NCBI GenBank assembly: GCA_963575745.1
Contig: CAUYUJ010022533.1
Span: 97,501 to 122,270 of the forward strand
Origin: Prorocentrum cordatum
Lineage: Eukaryota > Sar > Dinophyceae > Prorocentrales > Prorocentraceae
Length of the DNA stretch: 24,770 bases
Direction of reading: 5' to 3'
In this document: in pieces, positions 1 to 11,200 of the stretch
Layout of the letters: every line of letters starts with the position of its first letter
How positions within the stretch are numbered: the first letter of the stretch is position 1
Notes under the pieces: generated by a model
Seen by the model: only the letters and a program-made list of their open reading frames with translations
What the model was told of the DNA's origin: nothing
The model's database searches: none
Made by a program: the position numbers and the translations under genes

Positions 1-202
1 CTGCTACTACTACTACTACGACTACTACTACTACTAATGCATCGGCGACATATACGAGTAGTGCTTCTTCATCACTACTGCTACTGCGACTACTACTATC
101 ACCACACTACTATTACTACTACTGCTACTACTACTACTACTACTACTATCACGACTACTACTACTTCTACTACCACTACTACCACTACTACTACTACTAC
201 TC

Positions 203-239
<37 letters not shown>

Positions 240-312
240 CACTACGACTACTAATGCTGATGGCGCTGCTGCTGCTACTACTACCACTACTGCTACTACG
301 CGTGCTACTACC
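1..312. repeat. CTA/TAC trinucleotide microsatellite (left tract)
   Basis: An imperfect (CTA)n tract with CTG, CGA and CCA variants. It begins before the window and ends where the ~145-bp satellite starts. The Thr-rich and Val-rich open frames on its two strands are translations of the repeat, not genes. The same trinucleotide returns at 1522 and 11848. Confidence 0.95.
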
Positions 313-1521
313 ATGTTTCTATTGTAGACGATGCAAAATTCCTCAACGCGCGCGCGCATCGGTTTTCTGCATTGTCCACAATGAAGAAATCGACGCGTCC
401 GCGGGCCCCCTTAAAAGCCACAGCAATTTTGAAGCCAGTTCTTGGAATTACATGTCGGCGCTTCTATTGTAGACAACACAAAACTCAACGCGCGCGCATC
501 GGTTTCTGTATTGCCCAGAATCGGAAAGCCGACGCGCCCCCCAGCCTCCTTAAAACGCCACAGTACGTTTGAATTTTGTTTTTGGAATTACATGTCGGCT
601 TTTCGAGTGTAGACAATACAGAACTCATCAACGCGCGCGCGCATCCGCGTTCTGTATTGTCCACAATAAAAAAGTCGACGCGCCCGTCGGCCTCCTCATA
701 GAGCCACAGAAAGTTTGAATTCAGATTTTGGGTTACATGTCGGCTTGTAAATTGTAGACAATAAAGATCTCCTCAACGCGCGCGCGTGCATCGGTTTTCT
801 TTATAGTCCAGACTAGAAAAGTCGACGCGTTCGTCGGCCTCCTTAAGGAGCACCAGAAAATTTTAAATTCAGTTTTTGGAATGTCATGTTTACTTTTCGA
901 TGCTACACCATACAAAACACTTGAACGCGCGCGCGCATCGGCGTTCTGTATTGTTCAGAACAGAAACTCGACGCGTCCGCCGGCCACCTTAAGGAGCCCC
1001 AGAAATTCTTAACTAGTTTGTGTTTGAACTACTTGTCGACTGTTCTATGGTAGAGAATACAGAACACCTCAACGCGCGCGCGTGCATCGGTTTTCATTAT
1101 AGCTCAGACTAGAAAAGTATACGCGTCCGTCGGCCTCCTTAAAGAGCTCCAGAAAATTTTGAATATAGTTTTTGGAATTACATATCGATTTCTAATGTGT
1201 AAGGAATACAAAACACCTCAACGCGCGCGCGCGTATTGGCGTCTTGTATTGTCCACAATAGAGAAGTCGACGCGTCCGTCGGCCTCCTGAAAGAGCCCCA
1301 GAAAATTTGAAATTCAGTTTTTGGAATTACATGTCTGCCTTTCTATCAAGAGTACAAAATTATTCAACATGCGCGCATCCGCGTTCTAGATTATCTACGA
1401 TAGAAAAGTGGAGGCGTCCGTCGGCTTCCTTAAAAATCCACATAAGTTTCGAATTGTGTTTTTGGAATTGCATGTCAATTTTTCGATTGTAGACAATTCA
1501 AAAGACCTCAACGCGCGCGCT
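313..1521. repeat. ~145-bp tandem satellite, about 8.5 units
   Basis: Units share the order TTCTATTGTAGACAATACA, CAACGCGCGCGC, a CATCGG-TTCTGTATTGTCCA segment, GTCGACGCGTCCGTCGGCC, a CCTTAAAGAGCC segment and TTTTTGGAATTACATGTCGG. The CAACGCG anchor (GAACGCG in the fifth unit, CAACATG in the eighth) lies near 344, 486, 629, 774, 923, 1070, 1219, 1365 and 1509, so the spacing is 142-149 bp. The last unit is cut by the TAC microsatellite at about 1521 just after its CG run. Units differ noticeably, so the array is old. No open frame persists through it. Confidence 0.9.
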
Positions 1522-1618
1522 ACTATTAATATTATTACTACTACTACTACTATTACTACTCTACTACTACTACTACTACTTCTACATCTACTACGCTACT
1601 ACTACTACTACTACTGCT

Positions 1619-1654
<36 letters not shown>

Positions 1655-1755
1655 CTTACTACTACTACTACTGTTACTATCACGACTACTACTAACCGCC
1701 ATTCGTGCTACGTAGTAGTACTACTATTATTGCTACGACTACTACTATCACTACT
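1522..1755. repeat. CTA/TAC microsatellite, left flank of the retroelement
   Basis: An imperfect TAC/CTA tract with a short non-repeat interruption near 1695-1712, followed by a 14-bp palindrome TAGTAGTACTACTA (1713-1726). It ends in CACTACT directly against the first base of the retroelement. The tract on the other side (11848 onward) is the same repeat, so this was one continuous microsatellite before insertion. Confidence 0.9.
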
Positions 1756-1816
1756 ATGCGCTTCTCTATTCTCCTTGCCGCTCGCGCCCGTTCAGGTCCT
1801 GCAGCTTCTCGGCCCC
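1756..1816 (+). repeat. Split direct repeat A1 (left end of element)
   Basis: 61 bp starting ATGCGCTTCTCTATTCTCC and ending TTCTCGGCCCC, identical to A2 at 11587-11647. The preceding base differs (T here, A at A2) and so do the bases after 1816, so the match ends are sharp. Its left edge meets the CTA microsatellite. Confidence 0.9.
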
Positions 1817-2190
1817 AAGCTTGCTCTTCTCGCCCCCCGCTCCCCCCGCCGCGCGCGCGCGCGGCCAGGGCGCCAGGGGGCTTGCGGTTGCCACCGCCGC
1901 GCAGGTTCCTCTTCACCTACGCGGCGGTGTTCTACTTGCTGGGCTACGAGCTGCTTTGGGCCACTGCCGCAGGCAGGGGTCCCAACGCTTCCTCCGTGAT
2001 CTGGCTGGTTCGGGGTCGCTCTTTCACCCCGCCAGTCAGAGCTCGGGTGGGGGTGGGCCGGCTGCCTCCTGTGGGCACCCGGCAGCGGCGAGTGTGCACA
2101 CTCTCCGCTCGGGCGCCGCTGCCCCCCTGGCAGTGCGCGCCCGTGTCATCTGGGCGTGGCCCCAGCCAGGCCGTCCAGGCAGGCGTCTGA
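1756..2190 (+). CDS. Possible short upstream ORF in the element leader (doubtful)
   Basis: An open frame of 144 codons whose ATG is the first base of the element. It stops at 2188-2190, upstream of the large ORF in the same frame. The product would begin MRFSILLAARAR and has one hydrophobic stretch near residues 53-71 (FLFTYAAVFYLLGYELL). I recognise no family. In GC-rich sequence such frames stay open by chance, and the adjacent frame is also open here. It could be a leader uORF, a small accessory protein or noise. The same ATG recurs in A2, where it leads into a different sequence. Confidence 0.15.
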   Translation: MRFSILLAARARSGPAASRPQACSSRPPLPPPRARAARAPGGLRLPPPRRFLFTYAAVFYLLGYELLWATAAGRGPNASSVIWLVRGRSFTPPVRARVGVGRLPPVGTRQRRVCTLSARAPLPPWQCAPVSSGRGPSQAVQAGV

Positions 2191-2277
2191 CCTGCTCGCG
2201 GGTTCCTCCCGCGCCTGCCGCAGCTGCTGCTCGTGTGACGCTGGCTTCTGAGCCCCGTCCCGCAGGCTCGGCATCCG
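1817..2277 (+). other. Retroelement 5' leader
   Basis: GC-rich sequence between A1 and the first ATG of the large frame. In that frame there are stops at 2188 and 2236, which is why the coding region is started at 2278. No recognisable promoter, primer-binding site or splice leader was seen. Several overlapping frames are open, which is expected at this GC content. Confidence 0.5.
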
Positions 2278-5200
2278 ATGGCGCCTGCCTCCCTTTCGCC
2301 GCTACAAAACTCCCCTCCTTCCTCTTGCCTCTTCCCCTTGGACCCCGGAGCGGACGCCCATCTGAGGAGAGGAGTAGGAGGTGGAGTTCCCTCGCATCAC
2401 GAGGAGGCCGCGCCATCGGCCCGGAAGAAGAGTGCTCGCGCTACGCCCGTTGCCGGCGCCACTCAAGGGTCGAGCCCGCCCGCCGCCGAACGGTCTATTG
2501 CTCGCGCCACGAGTGTCGCCGCCGCCTCTCGGAACACCGCCCGCCTGGCAACAGGCGGAGAGGCCACCGGCGCGAAGATAACGGCGTCCAGGACGGAGGA
2601 GTCGGAGTCGGTGGACCCTCTCTTTCTCCACTCCCCCTCTACTCCTCCCCCTCCAGTCGCCGCTTCGCCATGGCTCAGCTGCCGTTCGCGGCATCGTTTC
2701 CCTCGCGTGGGCAACGACAGGCGCGCGCGCGCCCAGGGCCCTTCGGGCGGATCGGGACCCAGCGGATTTGAGGGGGTTGGCATGCGCCCTTCCAGCGATG
2801 CTGCTACGGCCCCGCAGGGGAGGGGTCGTGCCGCCCACTCAACCGTCGGCCTGGCTCACCAGTCTGGCCGCCCGCCGCGAGCAAGTTTTCTGGCCGCCTC
2901 GCCCGCTCCCGCGGGTTTTCGGCCCCCTCCAGGGTCGGAGCCGTCGGTTGTCGAAACCAGGCGGGGCGGGAGCTCTGTTCGTTTGGCAATCACCCACGAG
3001 CTGTCGCGCGCGGTGCCTCCCCCGCCTACTGTAGCGGCGGACGCTGTGGATTCTGGCGGTTTGGAGGGGGTGGGTATGCGCTCCTCCAGCGATGCTGTTG
3101 CGGCCCCGCAGGGAGGGGTTCGTACCGCTCCCCCAGCCGCCACCGCAGTTAACCAGCTTAGCACCCCGCCGCGAGACGGTCCCAAGGCAGCTTTGCCCTC
3201 GCTTTCGGGACTCCAGCTCCCTTCAGGGTTGGAGCCGCCGTCACAGACGCGTGCCGAGCGCACAGGGCCACCGCGGAGCAGTCCCAGAGCCGCCTCGCCG
3301 ACTCGCGCCAGCTTCCGGCCCCCCCCTGGGTTGGAGTCGCCGTTACAGCCGCGTGCTTGGCGGATGGGCCCACCGCCTGGCTTTGATGCACGAACACCAG
3401 CACTGCCGGCGGCAGCACCAACGCCTGCGCTTACGCCGGCACCAGCGCCAGCGCCTCCTCCTGCGCCGAGGCCGGCACCGATGCCTGCACGAGCGCCAGC
3501 ACGGACAGCGGCAGCACCGACGCGTGCGCTTACACCAGCACCAGCGCCAGCGCCGCACCGACGTCAGCATCAACGCCAGCACCTGGCGGCGTCAGCACCG
3601 ACGCTTGCGCTTACGCCGGCACCAGCGCCAGCGCCTACGCCAGCACCGAGGCCAGCGCCGACGCCAGCCCTGACGCCAGCACAGACGGCGGCAGCACCGA
3701 CGCCTGCGCTTCCGCCGGCACTAGCGCCAGCGATTACGCCAGGGGGCGCTTCGACAGTGTTGCCCTTCCACCCGCCACCTGGGTTTGAGGCGCTGTCGGG
3801 CCCTGCGGTCTGGCAGGTGGGGCCATCTCCCTGCCTCGCTAGCCTGGAGGCGGGCGCTCGGGTGCCGCCGCCGCACAACCGTTGCGCGACCGACGCCGCG
3901 GTTGGGTTTCCTTTTCCTGACAGCGGAAGTGGGCAGTCGGCGATCCCCTGCCTAGGGGCCTCACCCCTGCCTCCAAGGGAGCCGCTTGCGGTCAGTGCCT
4001 CCCGTGCGAGCGCCCACGCCATCTTGCACTCGCTCGGGCTACTCGGGAATCCAACCTCGGCGTCGACGGACCCCGCGTCCTCGCCAGTGTCGGCCCCCTT
4101 GTTGTCAGGCGCTACGCGACATGTTTCTGCTGCTGCTGCAGATGGTTTCGGGGTAGCTGGTACCTGCCTGCCGGGCGCCGCTGCTTCGGCGCCACAGAGC
4201 ACGGGTCGCACCGATCCCTCAGCCCCCGCCGCAGCTCGCGATTTGGGCACGCCGCCGCAAAGCTGTCCTATGGCCACTTCGCCGTGTCTTCCAGGCTTCC
4301 TGCCCCCACCAGGGCTGGAGCCGCCGTCACGGCCGTGTGCCTCGCGTCGCTCTGGGGGCGCCCTCCGCGAGGCTAGAGGCGCTCCAGCCCTTCGCCGACG
4401 TGGCGGTTCGTCTGGGTTTTCAGCCATTCGGGATCGCGGCCACGTTGGCCAGGGCACCTGCGCCACCTCATCGCGTCCAGCTGCGCGCTGGGACCCCAGC
4501 TTCGGCGCTCGTCTCAGCGTGGGGGAAGGCTCGGTCGAACGCCCCTCCGCAGGCGCTCCCGCCTGCCCCTCCCGCGCGCGTCCCCCCGCCACTTGGGCGG
4601 GCCGACCCCGCTGCGGTCGCCGGCTCCGCCGAGGGGGTCGCAGGGGACGCACTGGGGCTGCCTGCCGAGGCGCCCCAGAGGGCTCTCGATCTGGCTTTCA
4701 TCTGCCAGCGGGAGGCGCTGCAGCGGTGCATGTTCATCGTCCAGCTGGTGGGGGGCCGCGGCTACCTCGGAACCGCATGGTTCCTCACGGGGATCAAGCC
4801 CCCCCCGTGTCGCGTGACCTGGTGCGGGTGGCGGCAGGCCCTTGCCGCGCCCGTTCCGCCGGCTCCCAGGCCGCCGGCGGAGCCGCCCTCCACGGCGGCG
4901 CATCCCACCACAGGGGTGGACGCACGCGAGCTGCGTGCACCGGCCGAGGGTTCACGCAGCGGCGAGTCGCTGTAAGCGACGACGCTGCTGCTGCCAGGCG
5001 TGCCTGGGCTGAGCGAGGCCGTGAGAGTAGGCACGCGCTCCTCCAGCGATGCTGTTGCGGCCCCGCAGGGAGGAGTTCGTGCCGCTGTCGCGACTCTCGC
5101 TCTACCCCTGGCTCCCCTTCAGGGCCGAGTGGCCATTTTGGCAATTTTCACCGTGCTGCCGAAGCCCCTTCCGACGGGGACTCAGGCGCACCGCCCGTCG

Positions 5201-8200
5201 CTTCCATCGGTTCTGTTGCCAGTGGGAACCCCCCTCGAGTCGACTTGTCCTCCGGGGTCACTACCGTGCCACCGGCCCCTCGAGTTGACCTGTCCTCAGG
5301 GGCCGCTGCCAGTTCCGAAGCCTCTCGCGTTGACTTGTCCGCGGGGGATTCGAGGCCGTCTGCACCTACCGGCACCACGCCTTCCTTTCCCAAGGTCGCG
5401 CCCTTTGTCGCTGACCTTTCTGCCTTGCTGCGCCTGTTTCCTGGCGCGAACATCGATATCACCCATTGGGCTGCTGCTTTAGCTCAGGTTGGGATGGGTG
5501 CTCGTTGTTCTCTGTCGTCTTTCACCCGCACCTCCCTCAGCGCGTCGGCCCGGGACGGCTCGTGCGTGTTGGGGCCGCCTCCCCGCGATCCTTGGCCGTG
5601 CCCTCCAGCGCCTTCTCTGCCGCCGCCTCCTGTAACCTTGACGGGTCGCGCGCGCGAGCGGTGGCGCTTGAGGCGCGCAGCGCGCACCTTAGCACAGCAC
5701 GCCGTTGTTGCGCTAAACTGGCTCACCTTGGGCCATCCCAGCCTCGCTCCCATCGAGGCCCATGTGTGCGCAGCGGCCACGCCCTGCCAGGAGGGTACTC
5801 GCGACCGCCTCGAGCGGTTGTGTCGGATCGCAGTTCGCCTTGCCCGCGGCGGCAAGAGCGACTTAGGTCGGGCTTTCTCCAAGTTCGACGCCACTGAAGT
5901 CTCGCTCCATGGCCTGGCCACCCATGTTGCAGCTATCGAGGCTTCCTTCACCTCCTCTTCCCAGGTGCCCGCCCCCATGCGGCAATGCCCGTCCAGCGCG
6001 CCTCCTGTGCCTGGATCGTTGGCTTCAGCGGCAGGCTGGGACTCCACCCAGTCTGAGCCCTTCGACCTCCGAGTCAGGGCGTCCCGCATCAAGTGGGATT
6101 ATTCTCCGACGTTTGATCCCACTCCCTTCCTCGCCGACGCGCGGGTCCGCAAAGCTTTTCACGACCCCGAAACCATGCGTCTTCCGTCGGCCGAGTGGCC
6201 ATCGGGCCTCCCGGGGGCCCGCGTCCACATGGACCGTGATCAGCTGTGGGAGCTTCTTCGGAAGTGGGACTCCTGCGGCGCCCTGTACTTGACTCCCACC
6301 TCAGACCTGGCTTGGGATGAGGCTTGCGGAGCGTTCAGGGTCCCCAAGGACAGCGAGTACGATCGGCTGATTCTTAATCCCACGGTGGTGAACAGTCGCT
6401 GTCAGAGCATTTCTTCCAGCACTCAGCGCCTTGGGCAGGGTTTCCTGCTCTGCCGCATGGGTCTCGCTGCAGGCGAGTGGTTGGTGGTGTCATGCGATGA
6501 CTTACGCGAGTTCTATTACACCTTTAAGGTGCCACCAGCTCGAGCGAAGCGCAATGCCCTCCGCGTGCGGCTGCCCAGTGCGCGGTTCAAGGCATTCAAT
6601 GCGTGGCGCCCTGACCTCGAGGGCGTGGATGTTTCCCCGTGCTTGAACGCGCTGGCTATGGGCGACAACATGGCCGTGGAAATCGCAAACTCTGCGCACG
6701 AGGGTGTCCTTCGCAGCTTCGGGGCTCTTCGCCCCCATGAGCAAGCTGTGCACAGGACTCCGTTTCCGCGTGGCCATTTCGTCGAGATGTTGAACATCGA
6801 CGATCACACGGGCTTCCAGAAGCTGTCCTGGAATGGCCTAGCTCCCCGCCCCGACGACCCAAATCGTCGTGATAAGGAGGTGTTTGCTGCGTGCGACCGC
6901 GGCTACCCTCGCGTGGGGCTGGTCCAGCACCCTGGTAAGCGGACCCGTGGCGCGACTCATAAGGTCGTGGTCGGTGCCGAGGTGGAGGGTCGGATAGGCA
7001 TCGTGTGCGCGCCTCTTGTGCGCACCGTGGCCCTGTGCCGGCTAACCCTCATCCAAGTGTACCTCGGTCATTCGACCCGCGCGGTGCTAGCGTCGCTCGT
7101 CGGATGTTGGGTGCAAGTGTTTCTCTTTCGCAGGCCCATGCTGTCGATTTTCACGCACGTCTACAACTTCCTGTCGTCGTTGTCGACGGAAGATGGGTTC
7201 GAATACGAGCTCCCCGTCTCCGTTCGCGACGAGCTGCTAGCCTGCACTTACCTGGCCTTTGTCGCCATTACCGACCTTCGCGCGGGCTACTCCCCCGAAG
7301 TGTTCGGCACGGACGCCTCCCTCGGCTGGGGGGGAGTGGTCCGCTCCTCGATCAGTCCACATCTCTCCCAAGAGTTGTGGCGCCGGTCTGAGCACGGAGG
7401 GTGGCACACGGTCCTCCACAACCGAAGTTTGCTTGCCGTGCTGGACCGGGGAGTCCCATTAGGCCCCGAGCTCACCCAGCTGCATCGCGATTTGGGGCTC
7501 CCTTCCATTGAGCCCCCAGTCGCGCCGCACTGGATAAGCGAACTGTCGGAAGCGCTGCACTTCCGCCTGGCCTATAAATGGGAATTTCGAATGCCGCGTC
7601 ACATCAACATCCTGGAGGCCACTGTTTTCAAGAGTCTGTGCAAGTACTGCTGCGTTCGCATGCCGGACTCTCGGATCCCTGTGCTGCTCGATTCTAAGGT
7701 CGCCTTGGGCGCGGCCGCCCACGGTCGCAGCAGCTCTCCAGGGCTTTCCCATGTCCTCAGCACGGCTTTGCCTTACATCTTGAGCGGTGGCTTATACATG
7801 GGTGGCCTCTATGTGCCCACCGACGTCCACAGGGCGGATGACCCCACCAGGAATCGGCCTGTGCGCCCCCCCTCCAGGGAGGCTCCTGCGTGGCTGGTCG
7901 ACGCTGAGGCGGGCGATTTCGGTAGGTTCGATTGGGTCGCACTTGCTGACGCGCATTCTCCCTACCCCACTTGCCTATGGGGACGGCTCGCCGCGCTAGT
8001 CCTAGCACAGGGGCTCCTTGCGCGGGGGAATGCCCGGGCCGCCCATGGTCTGGCGGCACGTCCCCCTCTCTCGCCCGCCCCCGCGGCCGACGCATGGTTT
8101 GCAAGCGCGGCCGCCGCAACTGGGGTCGAGGCGCCGGTTTTTCTCGAAGCTCCCGGCACGCTTCCGCAGCCCGACCCAGCGCAAGCCGAGGCTCCAGAGA

Positions 8201-11200
8201 TTCCTAGGCGGAACGCCTCTCCCGCGGTGGGCGGCGGATGCCTCGGGGGAAGGAGCGCCGAAGGTGCCGCTGAGCTCTCCGCGCTTCCCCATGAAGCCTC
8301 CCAGGGCGCGTCGCCTTTCGAAGCGCCCTTCAGGCCGGGCGCGGCCCCCGTTGCCGCTGGCCCGCCCGGCGCGCCCGCCCAGCTTTCGGCGGCCAGGCCG
8401 AGGCTCGCCGCCCGGACCGATCCCAAGCGACCCGCCAAGGTTGCAAAGGTGCGGACGGCGCGCGAGCTCCTTCAGCTCAAACCGGGTGCCGACCCGTCGG
8501 CCATGGAACGCCAGTTCCGGCGGTTGGCCACGCCGCACCGCCCGGACAGGGCGCGCCATCGCCCATTGTCCGCATCGGACCGCGCGGACGCCTCTCCCCT
8601 CTGGTCCAGGTTCTGCGACGCGAAGTCGCTCCTGCTTGGCGAGGCTTCTCGTTGCCAGCCGGGGGCGGGAACCCTACCTTGCCAGGAACGGGAGCACGGG
8701 ACTTGCCGCGGAGGCGTTCGTGCGGGCCCGCGCCTATATGCAAGAGCGCGGCCGTGGCCAGACGGGCGCGCCGCCGGCGCCTGCCAGTGCTTGCAGCCCG
8801 AGCTGGGCGGAGCACGGCCGGATTTCGGGGCCTCCGCCTCTGGGACTCCCTCGGCGCCCTGCTCTTCGCGCGGAAGGCGCCATCGGCCAGCTCGTCCAGC
8901 GGAAACGGTTCGCGCTGAGCGCCCCCGTCGTGCGCGCGCTGCTCGTGCGCCCGCGGCGCTGCTCTCGGCGCCTGGCGCGGCCGCGCCGCCCCCGGGTCGT
9001 AGGGCCAGGCGCACTGCCAATTTCGCGCTGTGGGGCCAGCCTTGCGCGCGCCATCGCGCCGCCGCGTCGGCGGACGAGGGGCGTGAGCCTTTGCCTTCGC
9101 GCTCCTGGAGCCCGGGCCTTGGAGCAGGCGCGCCCGGTGCCCCCTCCAGCAGCGCCCGGCTCGGCAGCACCTCGAAGTGGCGCGACGCGCCGCTTGCGCC
9201 GGGGGACGGCGCCCGCGTTCCGCATACTTTTTCCGACCGCGCCCCGCGACGCCAGTCGGACTCGCAGGACGCGCCGCCAGTGGCGTCGCCGCGGGGCTCT
9301 CGCCGCGCACCGCCGCCGCGGGGCGCTCGCGCGAGCACCCGCTCGGCTGGCCCAGCCGCCCGCTTCGCGGCCGCTCCGCCGCCGCGCGGCTCCGGCAGCG
9401 ACCCCGCTTGCGACCTCGCTTCCGGAGCTCGCGACCCGCCCACGGTCACCGGCTCGGCGAGCTCCGGGAGCTTGCCGGTTGGCGCATTCTCGGCGCGGGG
9501 CGCCAGGATCAGCATGGGCCCTCCTGCTCGCGCCGCCAGTGCGCCACCAGCATTACGCGTCGACGGTGCACCCATGCGGGTTCCTGCGGATCGATTGCGG
9601 CCGAACGCGCTTGCGCGCATGCCCGCGGCCTCGGGGCCCGCCGCCGCCTCCTTCGCCATGCTTGAGGCCGCACCCCGTGCCGGGGCCAGTCCGAGGTCTC
9701 TTGGCCCCGCGGCCGCGCCTCGCGCCGCACTTCTGTCGGTGGACTCGCCCGTTGATAGCGCGGATCTCCCCCAACCTAGCGGAGCCGCGCACGAGAAGGG
9801 CTCAGACGCGTTGGCGGCTGCGCCACACCTTCTCGACTCCTTGGAGCCCTCTGCGCGCGCGGCTCGAGGCCTGCCCCAAGACGGGGCGTGCGCTACCTCG
9901 GTTGCGATGCGCACCAGCCGAGTCGCTGGCCCAGCGGCCGCGGTTGCGCGGCGCGCGCGTGCCGACCGGCGCGCTCGCGCGCGATTCCTATCCTCGGTCG
10001 CCGCTGCCGAGGCCGCTCTCACCGAGGTTATGCTGGGAACAGGCGAAGAGACTGGCGAGAGCGCGGGAGAGCTGGCGAAGCGAATGCAGACGCTCTTAGC
10101 CGAGCTCGAGCGGCGCAAGGATGCGATGCGCATCGCCCGCTCTCGTCTTGCTGATTGCGTCAGAGAGGCCGCCTCCGCTGGATTCCCTGAGGCGGCGGCG
10201 TACTCGCCCTCGCCTGTGGCAGCGCCAACTGCCCTCGCGGAGGTGGACAGCGCCGCCGAGGCGGAGGCCAGGGTTGGTACGGGCTTGCACAGCGAGGCTG
10301 AGCCGGCGCGGCATCGCGACGAGAGTGCCACCCTTGCCTGGCCTCGGCGAGTCCCCCACCCCGCGCGCCGCCGCCGCCGCAGGGCGGCAGAGACGGAGCC
10401 TCCCAGCGCTCCCTGGTCAGGCGCTGTTCTGACTTCGGCCGGCGATCGGCGCAAAAGAGCTCTCTGCGCGTTCGAATTGTGGTGCGCCGAGGACGCAGGG
10501 GTGGCGCCACTTCCGCTGTATCGTAGTGGGATCCTGCTGTCGAGGTTCCTCGCAACGTTCGGCGTGTGGCTGCACGACGCAGGTTTCCCGCTCAACATCC
10601 TGGTGCACGCGATCATAGGCGTCCAGGCACGTCTCCCTCATTGGAAGCCCTTTCTCACCGAGGCGTGGGGAGTGGCGAGGGCCTGGAAGCGGTCTCAGCC
10701 ACCTCGCCTTCGGCCGCCAATGCCACGAGCGCTCTTGCGCGCTATGGTGGCAGTTTGTTTCACTTGGGACTGGCCAGTCATGGCCGCCTTGCTGCTGGCA
10801 GGGTTCACGATGTCCTTGAAGCCCGACGAGCTGCTGTCAGCCCGTCGCTGTGACCTTTTGTTGCCTTCGGATTGCCTTGAGTCCTCAGGCAACGCTTGGA
10901 TGACCATTCCCGATCCAGTGAGCAGCATGTCTTACCCGCCACAGCACGCCTGGTGCTCTGACAAAGCGGTGGTTCGGGTTTTGGAGATGGTCTTTCGGCA
11001 TTTGGGTCCCACCGATCCTCTGTCGACCTTTGGTCAAAGCGGCTTCCGTACTCGGTGGAACCATTTACTTTTGGCGTTAGGCGTACCGCTCGCCGAGACG
11101 CCAGCGGGGTTCCACTTGACCCCTGCTTGCCCCCGCGGCTCAGGCGCGACAGACTTTCATACGGCCACAGAAGATATTGGTCGTATCTTCTGGCGTAGTC

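Noticed and set aside
1-1755. CRISPR-like array (regularly spaced repeats at 313-1521)
   Set aside because: The units are contiguous ~145-bp satellites without unique spacers, and the context is eukaryotic.
8472-10616. 714-codon minus-strand frame and 693-codon plus frame at 8018-10099
   Set aside because: They lie opposite or alongside the main polyprotein in very GC-rich DNA where stops are rare. Arg/Ala-rich composition and no domain, apart from the short coding-like stretch noted at 8650-8960.
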